Origin: Sphingomonas bisphenolicum
GTDB lineage: Bacteria; Pseudomonadota; Alphaproteobacteria; Sphingomonadales; Sphingomonadaceae
DNA length: 64,000 nucleotides
Direction of reading: 5' to 3'
Assembly: GCF_024349785.1 (NCBI RefSeq)
Contig: NZ_AP018817.1
Coordinates: 2,077,501-2,141,500 of the forward strand
Positions within the stretch are counted from its first letter, which is position 1. Each line of letters opens with the position of its first letter. The notes under the pieces were generated by a model. The model was not told the origin of the DNA and made no database searches. It worked only from the letters and a program-made list of their open reading frames with translations. This document shows, piece after piece, positions 26,053-35,631 of this stretch. The position numbers were made by a program, and so were the translations under genes.

Positions 26053-26957
26053 GCGCTGATCCTCCGCCGGGCGATGATCGGCTGCGGGTGCGCGTCGGCC
26101 AGTCGGGCGACGACGTCCGCCAGTGGCTCCTTCACCACGGTCATCCAATGGGCATTGGCGTGCAGCAGGGTTCTGGCGTCGGTCATGATGCCGACATGGC
26201 CGGGGAAGAAGACCAGATCGCCGCGCTTGAGCGCTGCATCGCTGTCGATCGGCGAACCGATGCCTTCGCATTGCAGGTCGGTGTCGCGCGGGACGCTGAT
26301 CCCCGCCTGGCCCAGGGCGACCTGCACCAGGCCAGAACAGTCGATGCCGCGATGGCCGCGTCCGCCCCATATATAGGGCTGTCCCAGATAGCGTTCGGCC
26401 ACGGCAACCCAGTCGGCCGGCTTCGCCTCGACGGGTTCGGCATGACGCACATGGATGAATCCCTCGGCGCAGGCGACGAAGCCGCCCTGGACCTCTCCGG
26501 AAAACAACGCGCCGCCCGGCCAATGGTCGGCGATCGGCGACTTGATGTCCGGCGCGCTGAACAGCGGGGCGCTTTTCACGATGATGCGGTGGCTGGGTGT
26601 TTCCAGCACATCGAGCGCATCGCGGCGGATATAGCCGACATAGCCGTCGTGGCCGCAAAAGCCCCAGGCCCAGTCGGTCATCACGTCGAGCGCATGGAAG
26701 ATTTCGCCGCGCAGCAACTCGCTGATGGCCTCCGAAGTCGATGCAGCGGCCGAAAATATACCGGTGCCGGGCGCGACGCAGGTGAGGGGCACCGCGCGCG
26801 CATAATGGGCGGAAAAGAGGACGCCGGCGAGCGCCAGATCGGCGAGATCGCCCCGCGCCGCATGGATGCGGCGGTCAAGCGCTACCGAACGGCCGTCAAG
26901 CTCGAAGCGGGTTCGTTCAGGCGGTCCGTTCCGCAGGGGTGTAATTGTGCCGTTCAT
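26049..26957 (-). CDS. NlpC/P60 peptidase with SH3-like domains
   Basis: This 302-residue protein has SH3-like domains in the first half (around GHDGYVGYIRRDAL) and an NlpC/P60 domain in the second. The catalytic cysteine is in GIDCSGLVQVALGQAG and the histidines are in FFPGHVGIM and LHANAHWM. This layout is that of dipeptidyl-peptidase VI-type gamma-D-Glu-diamino acid hydrolases, which recycle murein peptides. No signal peptide is seen, which fits a cytoplasmic recycling role. The ATG at 26957 lies inside the upstream marR gene, so the two genes overlap by 41 bases in different frames. Confidence 0.88.
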   Translation of the reverse strand: MNGTITPLRNGPPERTRFELDGRSVALDRRIHAARGDLADLALAGVLFSAHYARAVPLTCVAPGTGIFSAAASTSEAISELLRGEIFHALDVMTDWAWGFCGHDGYVGYIRRDALDVLETPSHRIIVKSAPLFSAPDIKSPIADHWPGGALFSGEVQGGFVACAEGFIHVRHAEPVEAKPADWVAVAERYLGQPYIWGGRGHRGIDCSGLVQVALGQAGISVPRDTDLQCEGIGSPIDSDAALKRGDLVFFPGHVGIMTDARTLLHANAHWMTVVKEPLADVVARLADAHPQPIIARRRISA

Positions 26958-27312
26958 CGCGCGCGGTTCCTGCGATGAAATGGTGAAAGGCGTCAAGAAA
27001 TTCCGCGCCTTTTGGCGTCCGGGTGATGAAAATATTGCGACGGTCCGCCACATCGCGCTCCCGACGGAGGTAGCCGAGCGCCGAAAGCTTGTTCAGCGCG
27101 CGGGTGATGACCGGCTTCGACACATGCAGCGCTTCGGCCAGGCCGCGCACCGTATGCGGGCCGGAACCGATATAGACGGTCATCATCAGGGCCATCTGGC
27201 GGTTGGTGAGGTCGGGCTTGCCCGATCGGACATAGTCGACGAGCGTGCGCATCCACTGGCCCAGCGGTTGCAGCCCGGGGCGGTCGATGTCGGTGGCGGA
27301 GAGCGCGTTCAT
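26917..27312 (-). CDS. MarR-family transcriptional regulator
   Basis: This 131-residue protein has the MarR winged helix-turn-helix: LTNRQMALMMTVYIGSGPH, then the recognition region VRGLAEALHVSKPVITRALN near residues 55-75, and the wing RERDVADRRNIFITRT. Its end overlaps the start of the NlpC/P60 gene. It is the first gene of a three-gene set with the peptidase and argC, so it may regulate its own operon. The ligand is unknown. Confidence 0.9.
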   Translation of the reverse strand: MNALSATDIDRPGLQPLGQWMRTLVDYVRSGKPDLTNRQMALMMTVYIGSGPHTVRGLAEALHVSKPVITRALNKLSALGYLRRERDVADRRNIFITRTPKGAEFLDAFHHFIAGTARDERHNYTPAERTA

Positions 27313-27372
27313 GTCACCTCAACGCACGATTCCCAATCCGGTTGCGTAACGGACGCGACGCAATCGCAGCCT

Positions 27373-28770
27373 TTATCCGCTGCGCCCATAGCGCTGCTGC
27401 AACAGGCGGAAAACCGCGCGCAGTCCCAGCGCCTCGCCGCCCTTGGGCCGGCCTGGTTTCGGCGAGGGACGCCAGGCGAAGGTGTCGAGATGCAGCCAGG
27501 GCGTATCGTCGGGGACGAAGCGCTTGAGGAAGAGTGCGGCGGTGATCGCGCCGGCAAAGCCGCCTTCACCCGCATTGTTGAGGTCCGCGACATCGGACTT
27601 CAGCATGTCGGCATAGCCGTCCCATAGCGGCAGCCGCCAGGTCGGATCGTCCACGTCGCCGCCGGCTACGGCCATATCGGCCGCCAGCGCATCGTCATTG
27701 GCGAACAAGGCGGGCAGGTCGGGGCCGACCGCCACCCGCGCCGCGCCGGTCAGGGTCGCGAAATCGACGATCAGTTCCGGCTTGTCCTCGCCCGCGCGGG
27801 TCAGCGCATCGCCCAGCACCAGCCGGCCTTCGGCATCGGTATTGCCGATCTCGACACTCAACCCCTTGCGACTGCGCAATATGTCGCCTGGGCGGAAGGC
27901 ATTGCCCGCGATCGCATTTTCCGCCGCCGGGATCAGCAGATGCAGCCGCACCGGCAGTCGCGCCGCCATGATGAGTTGCGCCAGCGCCAGCGCATGGGCC
28001 GCGCCGCCCATATCCTTCTTCATCAAACGCATCCCCGACGACGGCTTGATATCCAGCCCGCCGCTGTCGAAACAGATGCCCTTGCCCACGATCGCGATGC
28101 GCGGCGCGGCGGGATCCCCCCACATCAGCTCGATCAGGCGCGGGGCGAAGCCCTTGTCCGCGGCCTTGCCGACCGCGTGGATCATCGGATAGCCCTGCTC
28201 CAGCGCATCGCCGCGTGTGGTCGTTACGCTCGCGTTGAAGGCGACGGCCACTTTCTCCACCGCGGCTTCCAGGTCGGGCGGCCCCATATCGGCGGCGGGG
28301 GTGTTGACCAGGTCGCGGACCAGCGCGACGGCCTGCGCCAGTTGCACCGTCGGCGCGATCCGGGCGACATCCGCAGTCAGCAGGATGCGGGCGCCGGCCG
28401 GCGGATCGTCCCGGCGATAGCGGTCGAAGCGATATTGCGCCGTCAGCCAGCCCAGCGCCGCGGCCCCGGCCGATCCCTCCGCCAGCCGATAGACGCCTTC
28501 GGGCAGGCTTTCGGCCGCCCGCGCGAGGCACCATGATCCCAGCGTATCGCTATTGGCGACGCCGGCGACCACCGACCAGTCATCGTCGCCCCCGCCCGGA
28601 AGGATCGCGACGTCGTTCGCATGGCCTTTGAATTTCTGCGCCACGATCATGGCGCGCATCGACGCCGGCCGGGCCGCCAGCCAGGCGTCATAGCCCTTGG
28701 CGTCGACAAGCTGGATCGATCGGGCGGGTTGCTGGTTGTCGGCTTTGAGCAGGTCGGAAAAATCGGTCAT
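27373..28770 (-). CDS. M17 leucyl aminopeptidase family protein
   Basis: This 465-residue cytoplasmic metallopeptidase removes N-terminal residues from peptides. The two-metal site is complete: VGKGICFDSGGLDIKP near residue 228, MKKDMGGAAHALA, and the family signature NTDAEGRLVLGDAL near residue 315. The N-terminal domain is divergent, as in the alphaproteobacterial PepB-like branch. The start at 28770 is preferred because in-frame codons further upstream look like a promoter region. It ends 60 bases before the marR start on the same strand, so readthrough into that operon is possible. Confidence 0.93.
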   Translation of the reverse strand: MTDFSDLLKADNQQPARSIQLVDAKGYDAWLAARPASMRAMIVAQKFKGHANDVAILPGGGDDDWSVVAGVANSDTLGSWCLARAAESLPEGVYRLAEGSAGAAALGWLTAQYRFDRYRRDDPPAGARILLTADVARIAPTVQLAQAVALVRDLVNTPAADMGPPDLEAAVEKVAVAFNASVTTTRGDALEQGYPMIHAVGKAADKGFAPRLIELMWGDPAAPRIAIVGKGICFDSGGLDIKPSSGMRLMKKDMGGAAHALALAQLIMAARLPVRLHLLIPAAENAIAGNAFRPGDILRSRKGLSVEIGNTDAEGRLVLGDALTRAGEDKPELIVDFATLTGAARVAVGPDLPALFANDDALAADMAVAGGDVDDPTWRLPLWDGYADMLKSDVADLNNAGEGGFAGAITAALFLKRFVPDDTPWLHLDTFAWRPSPKPGRPKGGEALGLRAVFRLLQQRYGRSG

Positions 28771-28911
28771 TGCGCGGGTGTAAGGGAAAGGGATCGCGGA
28801 TGGAAAGCGCAATTTTTTCATCGCGCACCCGACACGTTCGACCCTTTCTTCATTTGCGCTGTGAACCGCGCAGGCCTAGATTCGGGGGTATAGACAATAA
28901 GGAGATGGACG

Positions 28912-29112
28912 ATGATTCATGGTGATGACCGCAGCCTTCAGGCTGCCAGGGCGCGCGCCTATACGCTGGCCGAGACAGGCAAATTCGACAATAGCAATGC
29001 CGTCCAGCAGGCGCTGATCGCCGAAGGCTGGTCGAATGCCGCGCGGGCGCTCGACAGCGACTATGCGCGCAAGGCGGTTGGCGAACGTTGCCGCGCGGCG
29101 CACGCGCATTGA
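28912..29112 (+). CDS. Small helical protein of unknown function
   Basis: This 66-residue protein has a strong ribosome binding site (AAGGAG eight bases before the ATG). It starts MIHGDDRSLQAARARAYTLA and continues with a second helix containing AVQQALIAEGWSNAARAL. It looks cytoplasmic and helical; no family can be named. Its stop overlaps the proposed start of the following lipoprotein gene (TGATG). Confidence 0.7.
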   Translation: MIHGDDRSLQAARARAYTLAETGKFDNSNAVQQALIAEGWSNAARALDSDYARKAVGERCRAAHAH

Positions 29113-29945
29113 TGCGGGCAGGAGGTATGGGCGGCAGGGTACTGATTCCGGCGGCGGCCTTGCTGGCCGCCGCCTGCACGCCAGCGCAGGATAATGGCGC
29201 CGGCAACGCCACGGCCAACGCAGCCGCTTCTCGTTTCGTCGGGAATATGGTCGGTGCGGAGCCGCCTGCGCCTCCGGCCAAGCCTTTTGCCGAGAAGGAC
29301 AAAAACGCTTTCCTGGAATTTTCCTACGCCTATCCGGCGCAGGCCGCGGCGGTGCCCTTTCTGGTGGAGAAGTTCGCGAAGGAACGGGCATCGTCCAAGG
29401 CCGACGCGCTTGCCATGGCGAAGGAAGACAGCGCTGCCGCCAAGGAGTCGGGCTTTCCCTTCCGGCCCCATAGCGTGGAAACCCAATGGCGCGTCACCGC
29501 CGACACGCCGCGCTTCCTGGCGCTCCAGTCGGAAAGCTATGTCTATACCGGCGGCGCGCACGGCATGACCGGCTATGAGGCGTTGCTCTGGGACAAGGCG
29601 CGCAAGCGCGAGACGAGCGTCAAGGCGGTGATGACGTCGCCGACCGCTTTCGCAGCGGCGATCCGCGCGCCCTTCTGCGCCGCGCTCGACAAGCAGCGCG
29701 CGGAAAAGCGCGGTGAACCGGTAGTGCGCGGCGACGATGAATTCACCAAATGCATCGACCCGATAGAGCAGATACTGGTGCCGACGTCCAAGGACGGCAA
29801 GCTGATCGACAGCATCACCGTGGTCGTCGGCCCGTATAATGCCGGTCCCTATGCGGAAGGCAGCTATGAGGTGCCGCTGCCGGTCGACGCCGCCATGCGC
29901 AAGGCGATCAAGACCGAATATCAGGACGGGTTTGTGGCGCCGTAA
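29112..29945 (+). CDS. DUF3298-containing lipoprotein
   Basis: This 277-residue protein has an N-terminal lipoprotein signal with lipobox AAAC (LIPAAALLAAAC) and a PdaC/RsiV-type fold: DUF4163-like in the middle (TPRFLALQSESYVYTGGAHG, then GYEALLWDKARKRE) and DUF3298 at the end (VGPYNAGPYAEGSYEVPLP). Such domains occur in cell-wall or anti-sigma proteins outside the membrane. The start could be the ATG at 29112, coupled to the previous stop, or the ATG at 29127 directly after GGAGGT; that Shine-Dalgarno is too close to be ideal, so 29112 is given. Confidence 0.82.
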   Translation: MRAGGMGGRVLIPAAALLAAACTPAQDNGAGNATANAAASRFVGNMVGAEPPAPPAKPFAEKDKNAFLEFSYAYPAQAAAVPFLVEKFAKERASSKADALAMAKEDSAAAKESGFPFRPHSVETQWRVTADTPRFLALQSESYVYTGGAHGMTGYEALLWDKARKRETSVKAVMTSPTAFAAAIRAPFCAALDKQRAEKRGEPVVRGDDEFTKCIDPIEQILVPTSKDGKLIDSITVVVGPYNAGPYAEGSYEVPLPVDAAMRKAIKTEYQDGFVAP

Positions 29946-29965
29946 CCTGTGGCTCAAACTGAACA

Positions 29966-30029
29966 TGTTCCCGCGAAGGCGGGAATCCAGTCCCGCCGTC
30001 TGAACTGGGTGCCCGCCTTCGCGCGAACA
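29966..30029. repeat. Inverted repeat, family C
   Basis: TGTTCCCGCGAAGGCGGGAA then TCCAG at 29966-29990 is complementary at 22 of 25 positions to 30005-30029. It lies between convergent genes (DUF3298 lipoprotein and rimO) and could fold as a terminator. The CGCGAAGGCGGG core is typical of repeats scattered in sphingomonad genomes. Confidence 0.7.
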
Positions 30030-30063
30030 CATGCCGTAATTTACGAACCAGGCTCATCGCCTT

Positions 30064-31437
30064 TCAGTCCTGAACAGGCACGCCATAAAGGTCGTGCTCG
30101 TCGGCATCCTCGATTACGACGTCGAAGATATCGCCCGCCTTGCGCCCTTCGCCTACATCACGCAGGAAGACACTGCCGTCGATCTCCGGCGCATCCGCCT
30201 GGCTGCGCGCTGTGGCGCCGATGCTGCCGTCTTCCTCGTCCGGTTCGCCCACTTCGTCCAGGATGACGGGCAGGGTGCGGCCGATCTTCGCCTGCAACTT
30301 GGCGGCGCTGATCGCGGCGGTCTTTGCCATGATGCGCTGGTAGCGTTCTTCCTTGACCTCTTCGGGCACCGCGCCCGGCAAGGCATTGGCCGGCGCGCCT
30401 TCGACCGGCTCGAAGCGGAAGGCGCCGACGCGGTCGAGCTGTGCTTCGTCCAGCCAGTCGAGCAGATATTGGAAATCCGCCTCGGTCTCGCCGGGGAAGC
30501 CGACGACGAAGGTCGACCGGATCGTGATGTCGGGACAAATCGCCCGCCATTTATGGATGCGGTCCAGCACCTTGGCCTCGTTGGCGGGGCGCTTCATGGC
30601 TTTGAGCACGCTCGGGGCGGCGTGCTGGAACGGGATGTCGAGATAGGGCGTCAGCAGCCCGTCGGCCATCAGCGGGATGACCTGATCGACATGGGGATAG
30701 GGATAGACATAGTGCAGCCGCACCCACGGCGCGACGCCGTCCGCCGTCCGCAACTGACCCAGTTCGCGCGCCATGTCGGTCATATGCGCGCGGACCTCGC
30801 GGCCCTTCCACAGGCGCGGCTCGTGCCGGGTATCGACACCATAGGCCGACGTGTCCTGGCTGATGACCAGCAATTCCTTGGTGCCCGCCTGCACCAGCTT
30901 TTCCGCCTCGCGCAGCACTGCGTCGATGCGTCGCGACACCAGATCGCCCCGGATCGAAGGGATGATGCAGAAGGAGCAGCGATGGTTGCAGCCCTCCGAA
31001 ATCTTCAAATAGCTGTAATGGCGCGGCGTCAGCTTCAGGCCACCCTCGGGCACCAGGTCGACAAAGGCGTTGGGGATGGGCGGCGACGCGTCATGCACCG
31101 CATTGACCACCTGCTCATATTGATGCGCGCCGGTAACGGCCAGCACCTGCGGGAATTTCGCACGGATGACATCCGCCTCGTCGCCCATGCAGCCGGTCAC
31201 GATCACGCGGCCATTTTCGGCCATCGCCTCGCCGATTGCTTCGAGCGATTCCTCCTTGGCGGAATCGAGGAAGCCGCAGGTGTTGACCAGCACGACGTCG
31301 GCGCCGGCATAGTCGGGGGACATCTGATAGCCGTCGGAACGCAGCTTGGTCAGGATACGCTCTGAGTCGACCAGATTCTTGGGACAGCCGAGCGAAACCA
31401 TGCCGATCTTCGGCGCGTCAGGAAATTTGGTTGCCAT
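30064..31437 (-). CDS. rimO: Ribosomal protein S12 methylthiotransferase RimO
   Basis: This 457-residue radical SAM enzyme methylthiolates the conserved Asp of ribosomal protein S12. The N-terminal MTTase domain carries three cluster cysteines ([36 protein letters not shown]). The radical SAM motif is [17 protein letters not shown] near residue 150, and a C-terminal TRAM domain follows. The S12-specific branch is indicated by [12 protein letters not shown] and QDTSAYGVD. The start at 31437 ([20 protein letters not shown]) fits best. It stands alone between a convergent repeat and the potassium channel gene. Confidence 0.97.
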   Translation of the reverse strand: MATKFPDAPKIGMVSLGCPKNLVDSERILTKLRSDGYQMSPDYAGADVVLVNTCGFLDSAKEESLEAIGEAMAENGRVIVTGCMGDEADVIRAKFPQVLAVTGAHQYEQVVNAVHDASPPIPNAFVDLVPEGGLKLTPRHYSYLKISEGCNHRCSFCIIPSIRGDLVSRRIDAVLREAEKLVQAGTKELLVISQDTSAYGVDTRHEPRLWKGREVRAHMTDMARELGQLRTADGVAPWVRLHYVYPYPHVDQVIPLMADGLLTPYLDIPFQHAAPSVLKAMKRPANEAKVLDRIHKWRAICPDITIRSTFVVGFPGETEADFQYLLDWLDEAQLDRVGAFRFEPVEGAPANALPGAVPEEVKEERYQRIMAKTAAISAAKLQAKIGRTLPVILDEVGEPDEEDGSIGATARSQADAPEIDGSVFLRDVGEGRKAGDIFDVVIEDADEHDLYGVPVQD

Positions 31438-31499
31438 GATGGTCGCGCACATAGGGATTTTTATGCCGAATGTCACGGTCCCCCATTGCGGTACTATAT

Positions 31500-32558
31500 T
31501 TAGTCGCGACCGTTACGCTCGAAAGGGCCGTTGCCTTCGGCAATTTCGATGATGACATCGCCTGCCTGAAGCTGGCGTGCGGCCTCTTCCCAGAAGCCGA
31601 TAGGCTGGTCGCCGCGATAGATGCGGACGCCCAGGCCTGTGCCGATCGCCGAGAGCGGTCCGCCAATCTCTTCGGGCAGCACGGCCCGTTCGTTGAGCTT
31701 TACCCGCCCGCCCGATGCAGCCAGATCCGCCATATAATCGGCGATGTGTCGGCCGCTCGTGCTGCCCGCCAGCAGCAGCCCGGCAAAGCTGACCGGGTTG
31801 ATGACGGTGGTCGCGCCCGCCTGCCGCGCGGGCAGTTCATTATCCTCGTTGCGCACGACGATGCTGATCGGCAGGCGCGGGGCCAGATGGCGCGCGGTCA
31901 GGGTGATGAGGATCGAGGTGTCGTCGCGGCCCGCCGATACGATCATGCCGCGCGCGCGATGGATCGCCACGTCCTTCAGCGTGCGATCGCGCGTCGAATC
32001 GCCGCATAGCACGTTGCACCCCTGCGCCTCGGCCCGCTCCAGCGCCTTCTCGCTGCCGTCGATGACGACGATTTCCCTGGGGTCGGTGCCGCGGGCGAGC
32101 AGTTCGCTTACCGCTTCCTGCCCGCTGGTGCCAAAGCCGGTCACGATGATGTGATTGTGCAGATCAGCCTGAATACGCGCCATGCGCCACCTGTAGAGGA
32201 TATTGCGGAGGAAGAGGTTATAGGCCGTGCCGAGGAAGATCAGCCAGACGAACAGCCGGATCGGAGTGACGAAGATGGATTCGAACAGGCGCGCTTCCGG
32301 CGTCACCGGGACGATGTCGCCATAACCCACCGTCGTGACCGTTACGGTCGTAAAGTAGAGGACGTCGATGAAGCTGATTTTGTTGTCGTAATTATCCTTC
32401 AGCCCGTCGCGCCCGACCCAGTGGAGCAGCAGCACCAGCGCGATCAGCCCGAATACGAGCGCCACGCGCCAGACCAGGTCCGCCCACATCGGCATGGACG
32501 ATCGCCGGCGCAGGAAACCGGCGGCGCCAGGCGTGGTGCGGACCTCGTTGATCCTCAT
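31500..32558 (-). CDS. Two-TM potassium channel with RCK/TrkA-N domain
   Basis: This 352-residue inner-membrane protein has one helix near residues 28-47, a pore loop with the selectivity filter TTVGYGD near residue 76, a second helix near residues 95-115 and a cytoplasmic RCK domain from about residue 132 ([18 protein letters not shown], a Rossmann motif). It is expected to pass K+ under ligand gating. Its ATG overlaps the stop of the upstream LytM lipoprotein gene (ATGA), so they are probably coupled, an association with no obvious functional link. Confidence 0.92.
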   Translation of the reverse strand: MRINEVRTTPGAAGFLRRRSSMPMWADLVWRVALVFGLIALVLLLHWVGRDGLKDNYDNKISFIDVLYFTTVTVTTVGYGDIVPVTPEARLFESIFVTPIRLFVWLIFLGTAYNLFLRNILYRWRMARIQADLHNHIIVTGFGTSGQEAVSELLARGTDPREIVVIDGSEKALERAEAQGCNVLCGDSTRDRTLKDVAIHRARGMIVSAGRDDTSILITLTARHLAPRLPISIVVRNEDNELPARQAGATTVINPVSFAGLLLAGSTSGRHIADYMADLAASGGRVKLNERAVLPEEIGGPLSAIGTGLGVRIYRGDQPIGFWEEAARQLQAGDVIIEIAEGNGPFERNGRD

Positions 32559-33625
32559 GCCGGCGGCAACTGGCCGATCGGATTGACCGGCACCCGGTCC
32601 TTGCGCAGTTCGAAATGCAGCTTGGGCTTGCTGGCGTAGCCGGTGTCGCCGACCAGGCCGATGACCTGCCCCTTGGTCACCTTCTGCCCGCGCACCACAT
32701 CGACGCGGCTCGCATGGCCATAGGCGCTGACCCAGCTACTCCCATGGTTGAGCAGCACCAGCCCGCCGAACACCGCCACCTTGTCCCCCGCATAGGCGAC
32801 CACGCCATCGGCCGCCGCGCGGATCGGCGTGCCTGCGGGCGCAGCGATGTCGATGCCGTTATTCTTCGCGCCGCTTTCGCCGGGGCCGAAGCGGGACAGG
32901 ATCACACCCTTGACCGGCCAGGCGAAGCTGCCGGCGAAGCGGCTGGGCTGGGCGATCGGCACGTTGGAGGGCAGGGGGCGGGGGGCGCTGGATGCGACGG
33001 CGACCGGCGCATTGTCCGCCGCGGCGGGCTGACCGCCGGTCAGCACATCGTCGATGTCGATGCGGAAGGCGGCGGCGCGCTGCTCGATGTCGGGCGCGCG
33101 GGTGGGGGCGTCGCCGGGCAACAACAGTCTTTGCCCCCGCCGCAGCATATAGGGTTCGGTAAGGCCATTGACCGCGACAATCCGGTTCCAGGCCACGCCA
33201 TAGGCCGATGCGATGGCGATCCCCGTCTCCCCCTCCGCCACCAGATGGTAGCGGCCGCCGGGGATTTGTAGCCTCTGCCCTGTGCGGATCGCGTAGGGCG
33301 CGGCCAGGCTATTGGCCCGCGCGATCGCTTCCGATCCGGCGCCGGTGCGATTGCCGACCCCGCGCAACGTATCGCCCGGCTGCACGACATAGGTGGCGCT
33401 GGCGACGGTGCGCGCGTTCGCGACCACCTGCTGCGCGGTCCAGACCGGCTGCGTTTCGGCCAGTTCGACGGTGGATGCGTCGGCGTCCATCCGGGGTGGC
33501 GGCGTGGGCGCAGGATCGGCGCGCTCCCCCTGATTGGGAATACAGGCCGCCAGCAGAAGCGGGCCGAGCGGCAGGATCAGAAGAGACGGGCGCTGCATCG
33601 CGCCGTGTGTATCCGATCCAGCCAT
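32555..33625 (-). CDS. NlpD-like LysM/LytM lipoprotein, catalytic site degenerate
   Basis: This 356-residue protein has a lipoprotein signal (LLAAC), two LysM domains (YVVQPGDTLRGVGNRTGAGS and YHLVAEGETGIAIASAYGVA) and a C-terminal M23 domain. The zinc site looks incomplete: the usual first His is replaced in KNNGIDIAAPAG, and the final motif is KPKLHFELR with a single His. That is the pattern of NlpD/EnvC activators, which switch on amidases at division and do not cut murein. serS lies just upstream, as often near nlpD, but surE and pcm are absent here. The start may instead be the ATG at 33598. Confidence 0.88.
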   Translation of the reverse strand: MAGSDTHGAMQRPSLLILPLGPLLLAACIPNQGERADPAPTPPPRMDADASTVELAETQPVWTAQQVVANARTVASATYVVQPGDTLRGVGNRTGAGSEAIARANSLAAPYAIRTGQRLQIPGGRYHLVAEGETGIAIASAYGVAWNRIVAVNGLTEPYMLRRGQRLLLPGDAPTRAPDIEQRAAAFRIDIDDVLTGGQPAAADNAPVAVASSAPRPLPSNVPIAQPSRFAGSFAWPVKGVILSRFGPGESGAKNNGIDIAAPAGTPIRAAADGVVAYAGDKVAVFGGLVLLNHGSSWVSAYGHASRVDVVRGQKVTKGQVIGLVGDTGYASKPKLHFELRKDRVPVNPIGQLPPA

Positions 33626-33656
33626 GGTTTCCAGTATTTTCAGCCTGTAGCATCCC

Positions 33657-33696
33657 GCGCTATTTTATTTAGTTAGCTAACTAAGAAAAATAGCGC
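33657..33696. promoter_or_regulatory. 40-bp near-perfect AT-rich palindrome
   Basis: The two 20-base arms match at 18 positions around the centre at 33676/33677, and the inner 16 bases (TTAGTTAGCTAACTAA) are a perfect palindrome. The centre lies about 51 bases upstream of the NlpD-like gene start, in promoter position. It could be a dimeric repressor site or a cruciform/hairpin. It is much more AT-rich than its surroundings. Confidence 0.6.
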
Positions 33697-33747
33697 AATC
33701 GCGTATAACTGTCGCGCTCCCTGTCTCACGCCTCTGTTCGGTTCGAG

Positions 33748-33782
33748 CCTGTCGAGACCCCTTATGCAGAGTTCTCGACAGG
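33748..33782 (-). terminator. Hairpin downstream of serS
   Basis: CCTGTCGAGA at 33748-33757 pairs with TCTCGACAGG at 33773-33782 around 15 bases. The flank GTTCGGTTCGAGC resembles repeat family A. It lies 20 bases beyond the serS stop on the minus strand, and no T run follows. Confidence 0.55.
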
Positions 33783-33802
33783 TTTAAACGACCCGGAAGG
33801 GA

Positions 33803-35080
33803 TCAACGCGGCTCCAGCTTCGTGATCCCGCCCATATAGGGTGCGAGCACCGCCGGCACGGCGACGCTGCCATCGGCCTGCTGGTAATTTTCCAGCACCG
33901 CCACCAGCGTACGGCCGACGGCCAGCCCCGATCCGTTGAGCGTATGCAGGAAGCGGGTCTGCTTCTCGCCTTCCGGTTTGTAGCGCGCATTCATGCGTCG
34001 CGCCTGGAAGTCGCCGCAGTTGGAGACGGAACTGATCTCGCGATAGGTCTGCTGGCTGGGCAGCCACACTTCCAGATCCCAGGTCTTGCGCGCGCCAAAA
34101 CCCATGTCGCCGCTGCACAGCAGCATCTTGCGATAGGGCAGGTCGAGCGCCTGCAATATCCCCTCGGCCGCGGCGCACATGCGGTCATGCTCGGCCTCGG
34201 ACTCTTCGGGCGCGCAGATCGCGACCAGTTCGACCTTCTCGAACTGGTGCTGGCGGATGAAGCCGCGCGTGTCGCGCCCGGCGGACCCGGCTTCGGACCG
34301 GAAGCAGGGGGTCAGCGCGGTCAGCCGGACCGGCAGGCTGTCGGTCGGCACGATCTGGTCGGCGACCAGATTGGTCAGCGACACTTCGGCGGTGGGGATC
34401 AGCCAGCGGCCGTCGGTCGTACGGAACAGATCCTCGGCGAACTTGGGCAACTGCCCCGTGCCGAACAGCGCCTCGTCACGCACCAGCAGCGGCGGGTTGA
34501 CCTCCTCATAGCCGTTCGTCGTCGTCTGGCTATCCAGCATATATTGCGCCAGCGCCCGATGCAGCCGCGCCATCGGCCCCCGCAGCGCGGTGAAGCGCGC
34601 GCCCGACAGCTTCGCGCCGCCCTCGAAATCCAGCCCCAGCGCCGGGCCGAAATCGGCATGGTCCTGCGGGGAAAAGTCGAAGCTGCGTGGCGTGCCCCAG
34701 CGGCTGATCTCGACATTGTCCGCCTCGTCCGCGCCCTGCGGCACGTCATGGGCAGGCAGGTTGGGGATAGCGGCCAGCATCGCGGTCAGCGCGTCGCCGA
34801 CATCCTTGTCCTGCGCCTCCAGCGCCGGCGTGCCTTCCTTGAGCGCCGCGACTTCCGCCTTCAGTGCTTCGGCCTTTGCCATATCCTTGGCGGCCATCGC
34901 CTGGCCGATCGCCTTGCTCGCCTCGTTACGGCGGGCCTGGCCTTGCTGCAATTCGGTTTTGATCGCTCGCGATTTCTCATCGAGCGCCAATATCTCGGCG
35001 GAAAGCGGAGCAAGCCCTCGACGGGCCAAGCCGGCGTCGAAGGTGTCAGGGGTTTCGCGGATGAAGCGGATGTCGTGCAT
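33803..35080 (-). CDS. serS: Seryl-tRNA synthetase
   Basis: This 425-residue class II synthetase charges tRNA-Ser in the cytoplasm. The N-terminal tRNA-binding coiled coil spans about residues 25-100 ([20 protein letters not shown]). The catalytic core has motif 2 ([20 protein letters not shown]) and motif 3 ([19 protein letters not shown]), with FEKVELVAI between them. The length and [15 protein letters not shown] start are standard. It probably starts an operon with the NlpD-like gene, although the hairpin at 33748 may separate them. Confidence 0.98.
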   Translation of the reverse strand: MHDIRFIRETPDTFDAGLARRGLAPLSAEILALDEKSRAIKTELQQGQARRNEASKAIGQAMAAKDMAKAEALKAEVAALKEGTPALEAQDKDVGDALTAMLAAIPNLPAHDVPQGADEADNVEISRWGTPRSFDFSPQDHADFGPALGLDFEGGAKLSGARFTALRGPMARLHRALAQYMLDSQTTTNGYEEVNPPLLVRDEALFGTGQLPKFAEDLFRTTDGRWLIPTAEVSLTNLVADQIVPTDSLPVRLTALTPCFRSEAGSAGRDTRGFIRQHQFEKVELVAICAPEESEAEHDRMCAAAEGILQALDLPYRKMLLCSGDMGFGARKTWDLEVWLPSQQTYREISSVSNCGDFQARRMNARYKPEGEKQTRFLHTLNGSGLAVGRTLVAVLENYQQADGSVAVPAVLAPYMGGITKLEPR

Positions 35081-35174
35081 GGGGCAGTCCTATGCCGCCG
35101 CGCGACGGGCCGCGCAACCCTATGCGCCGCTCGCCCGTTGGTGCTGCATCAATCAACGAGAAAAGGACCGAGCG

Positions 35175-35615
35175 ATGCAGATCGATCAAGACGCGATGGT
35201 GCTGGTGGCGGACGGGCGCAAGCTGCTCTTCTTCCGCAACAAGGGCGACAGCAGTTTCCCTCAGCTTGAGGCGGAGGAGGTCAAGGTCCAGGACAACCCC
35301 GCCAATCGCGATCAGGCGTCGGATGCGGCAGGGCGGTCTTCCTCGCCAATGGGCGGTCGGCAAAGCTCGATGGAGCAAGTCAACTTCCACGATCTGGAAG
35401 AAGCGCGCTTCGCCACCGAAGCCGCCGACCTGCTCAAGCGCCGCGCCTTCGCGCAGGATTATGAGAAACTGATCATCGTCGCTCCGCCGACGGCGCTGGG
35501 CGAGATGCGCAAACATTATCATAAGGAAGTGCAGAACCGGCTGGTCGGCGAAATCGCCAAGGATCTGACCAATCATCCGGTGCTGGAGATTGAGAAGATC
35601 ATCGCGGCGGCCTGA
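35175..35615 (+). CDS. Host-attachment family protein
   Basis: This 146-residue protein fits the Host_attach (PF10116) family, first linked to bacterial attachment to plants. It starts with a strand carrying AMVLVADGRKLLFFRN, has FHDLEEARFATEAADLLKRR in the middle, and ends with LIIVAPPTALGEMRKHYHKE and VLEIEKIIAA. The fold resembles archaeal/bacterial Rossmann-like RNA-binding (eRF1 domain 3-like) proteins; the actual role is uncertain. AAAAGGA precedes the ATG at 35175. It is divergent from serS and has a very strong terminator after it. Confidence 0.85.
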   Translation: MQIDQDAMVLVADGRKLLFFRNKGDSSFPQLEAEEVKVQDNPANRDQASDAAGRSSSPMGGRQSSMEQVNFHDLEEARFATEAADLLKRRAFAQDYEKLIIVAPPTALGEMRKHYHKEVQNRLVGEIAKDLTNHPVLEIEKIIAAA

Positions 35616-35631
35616 AGCAAACCGGCCTGGA

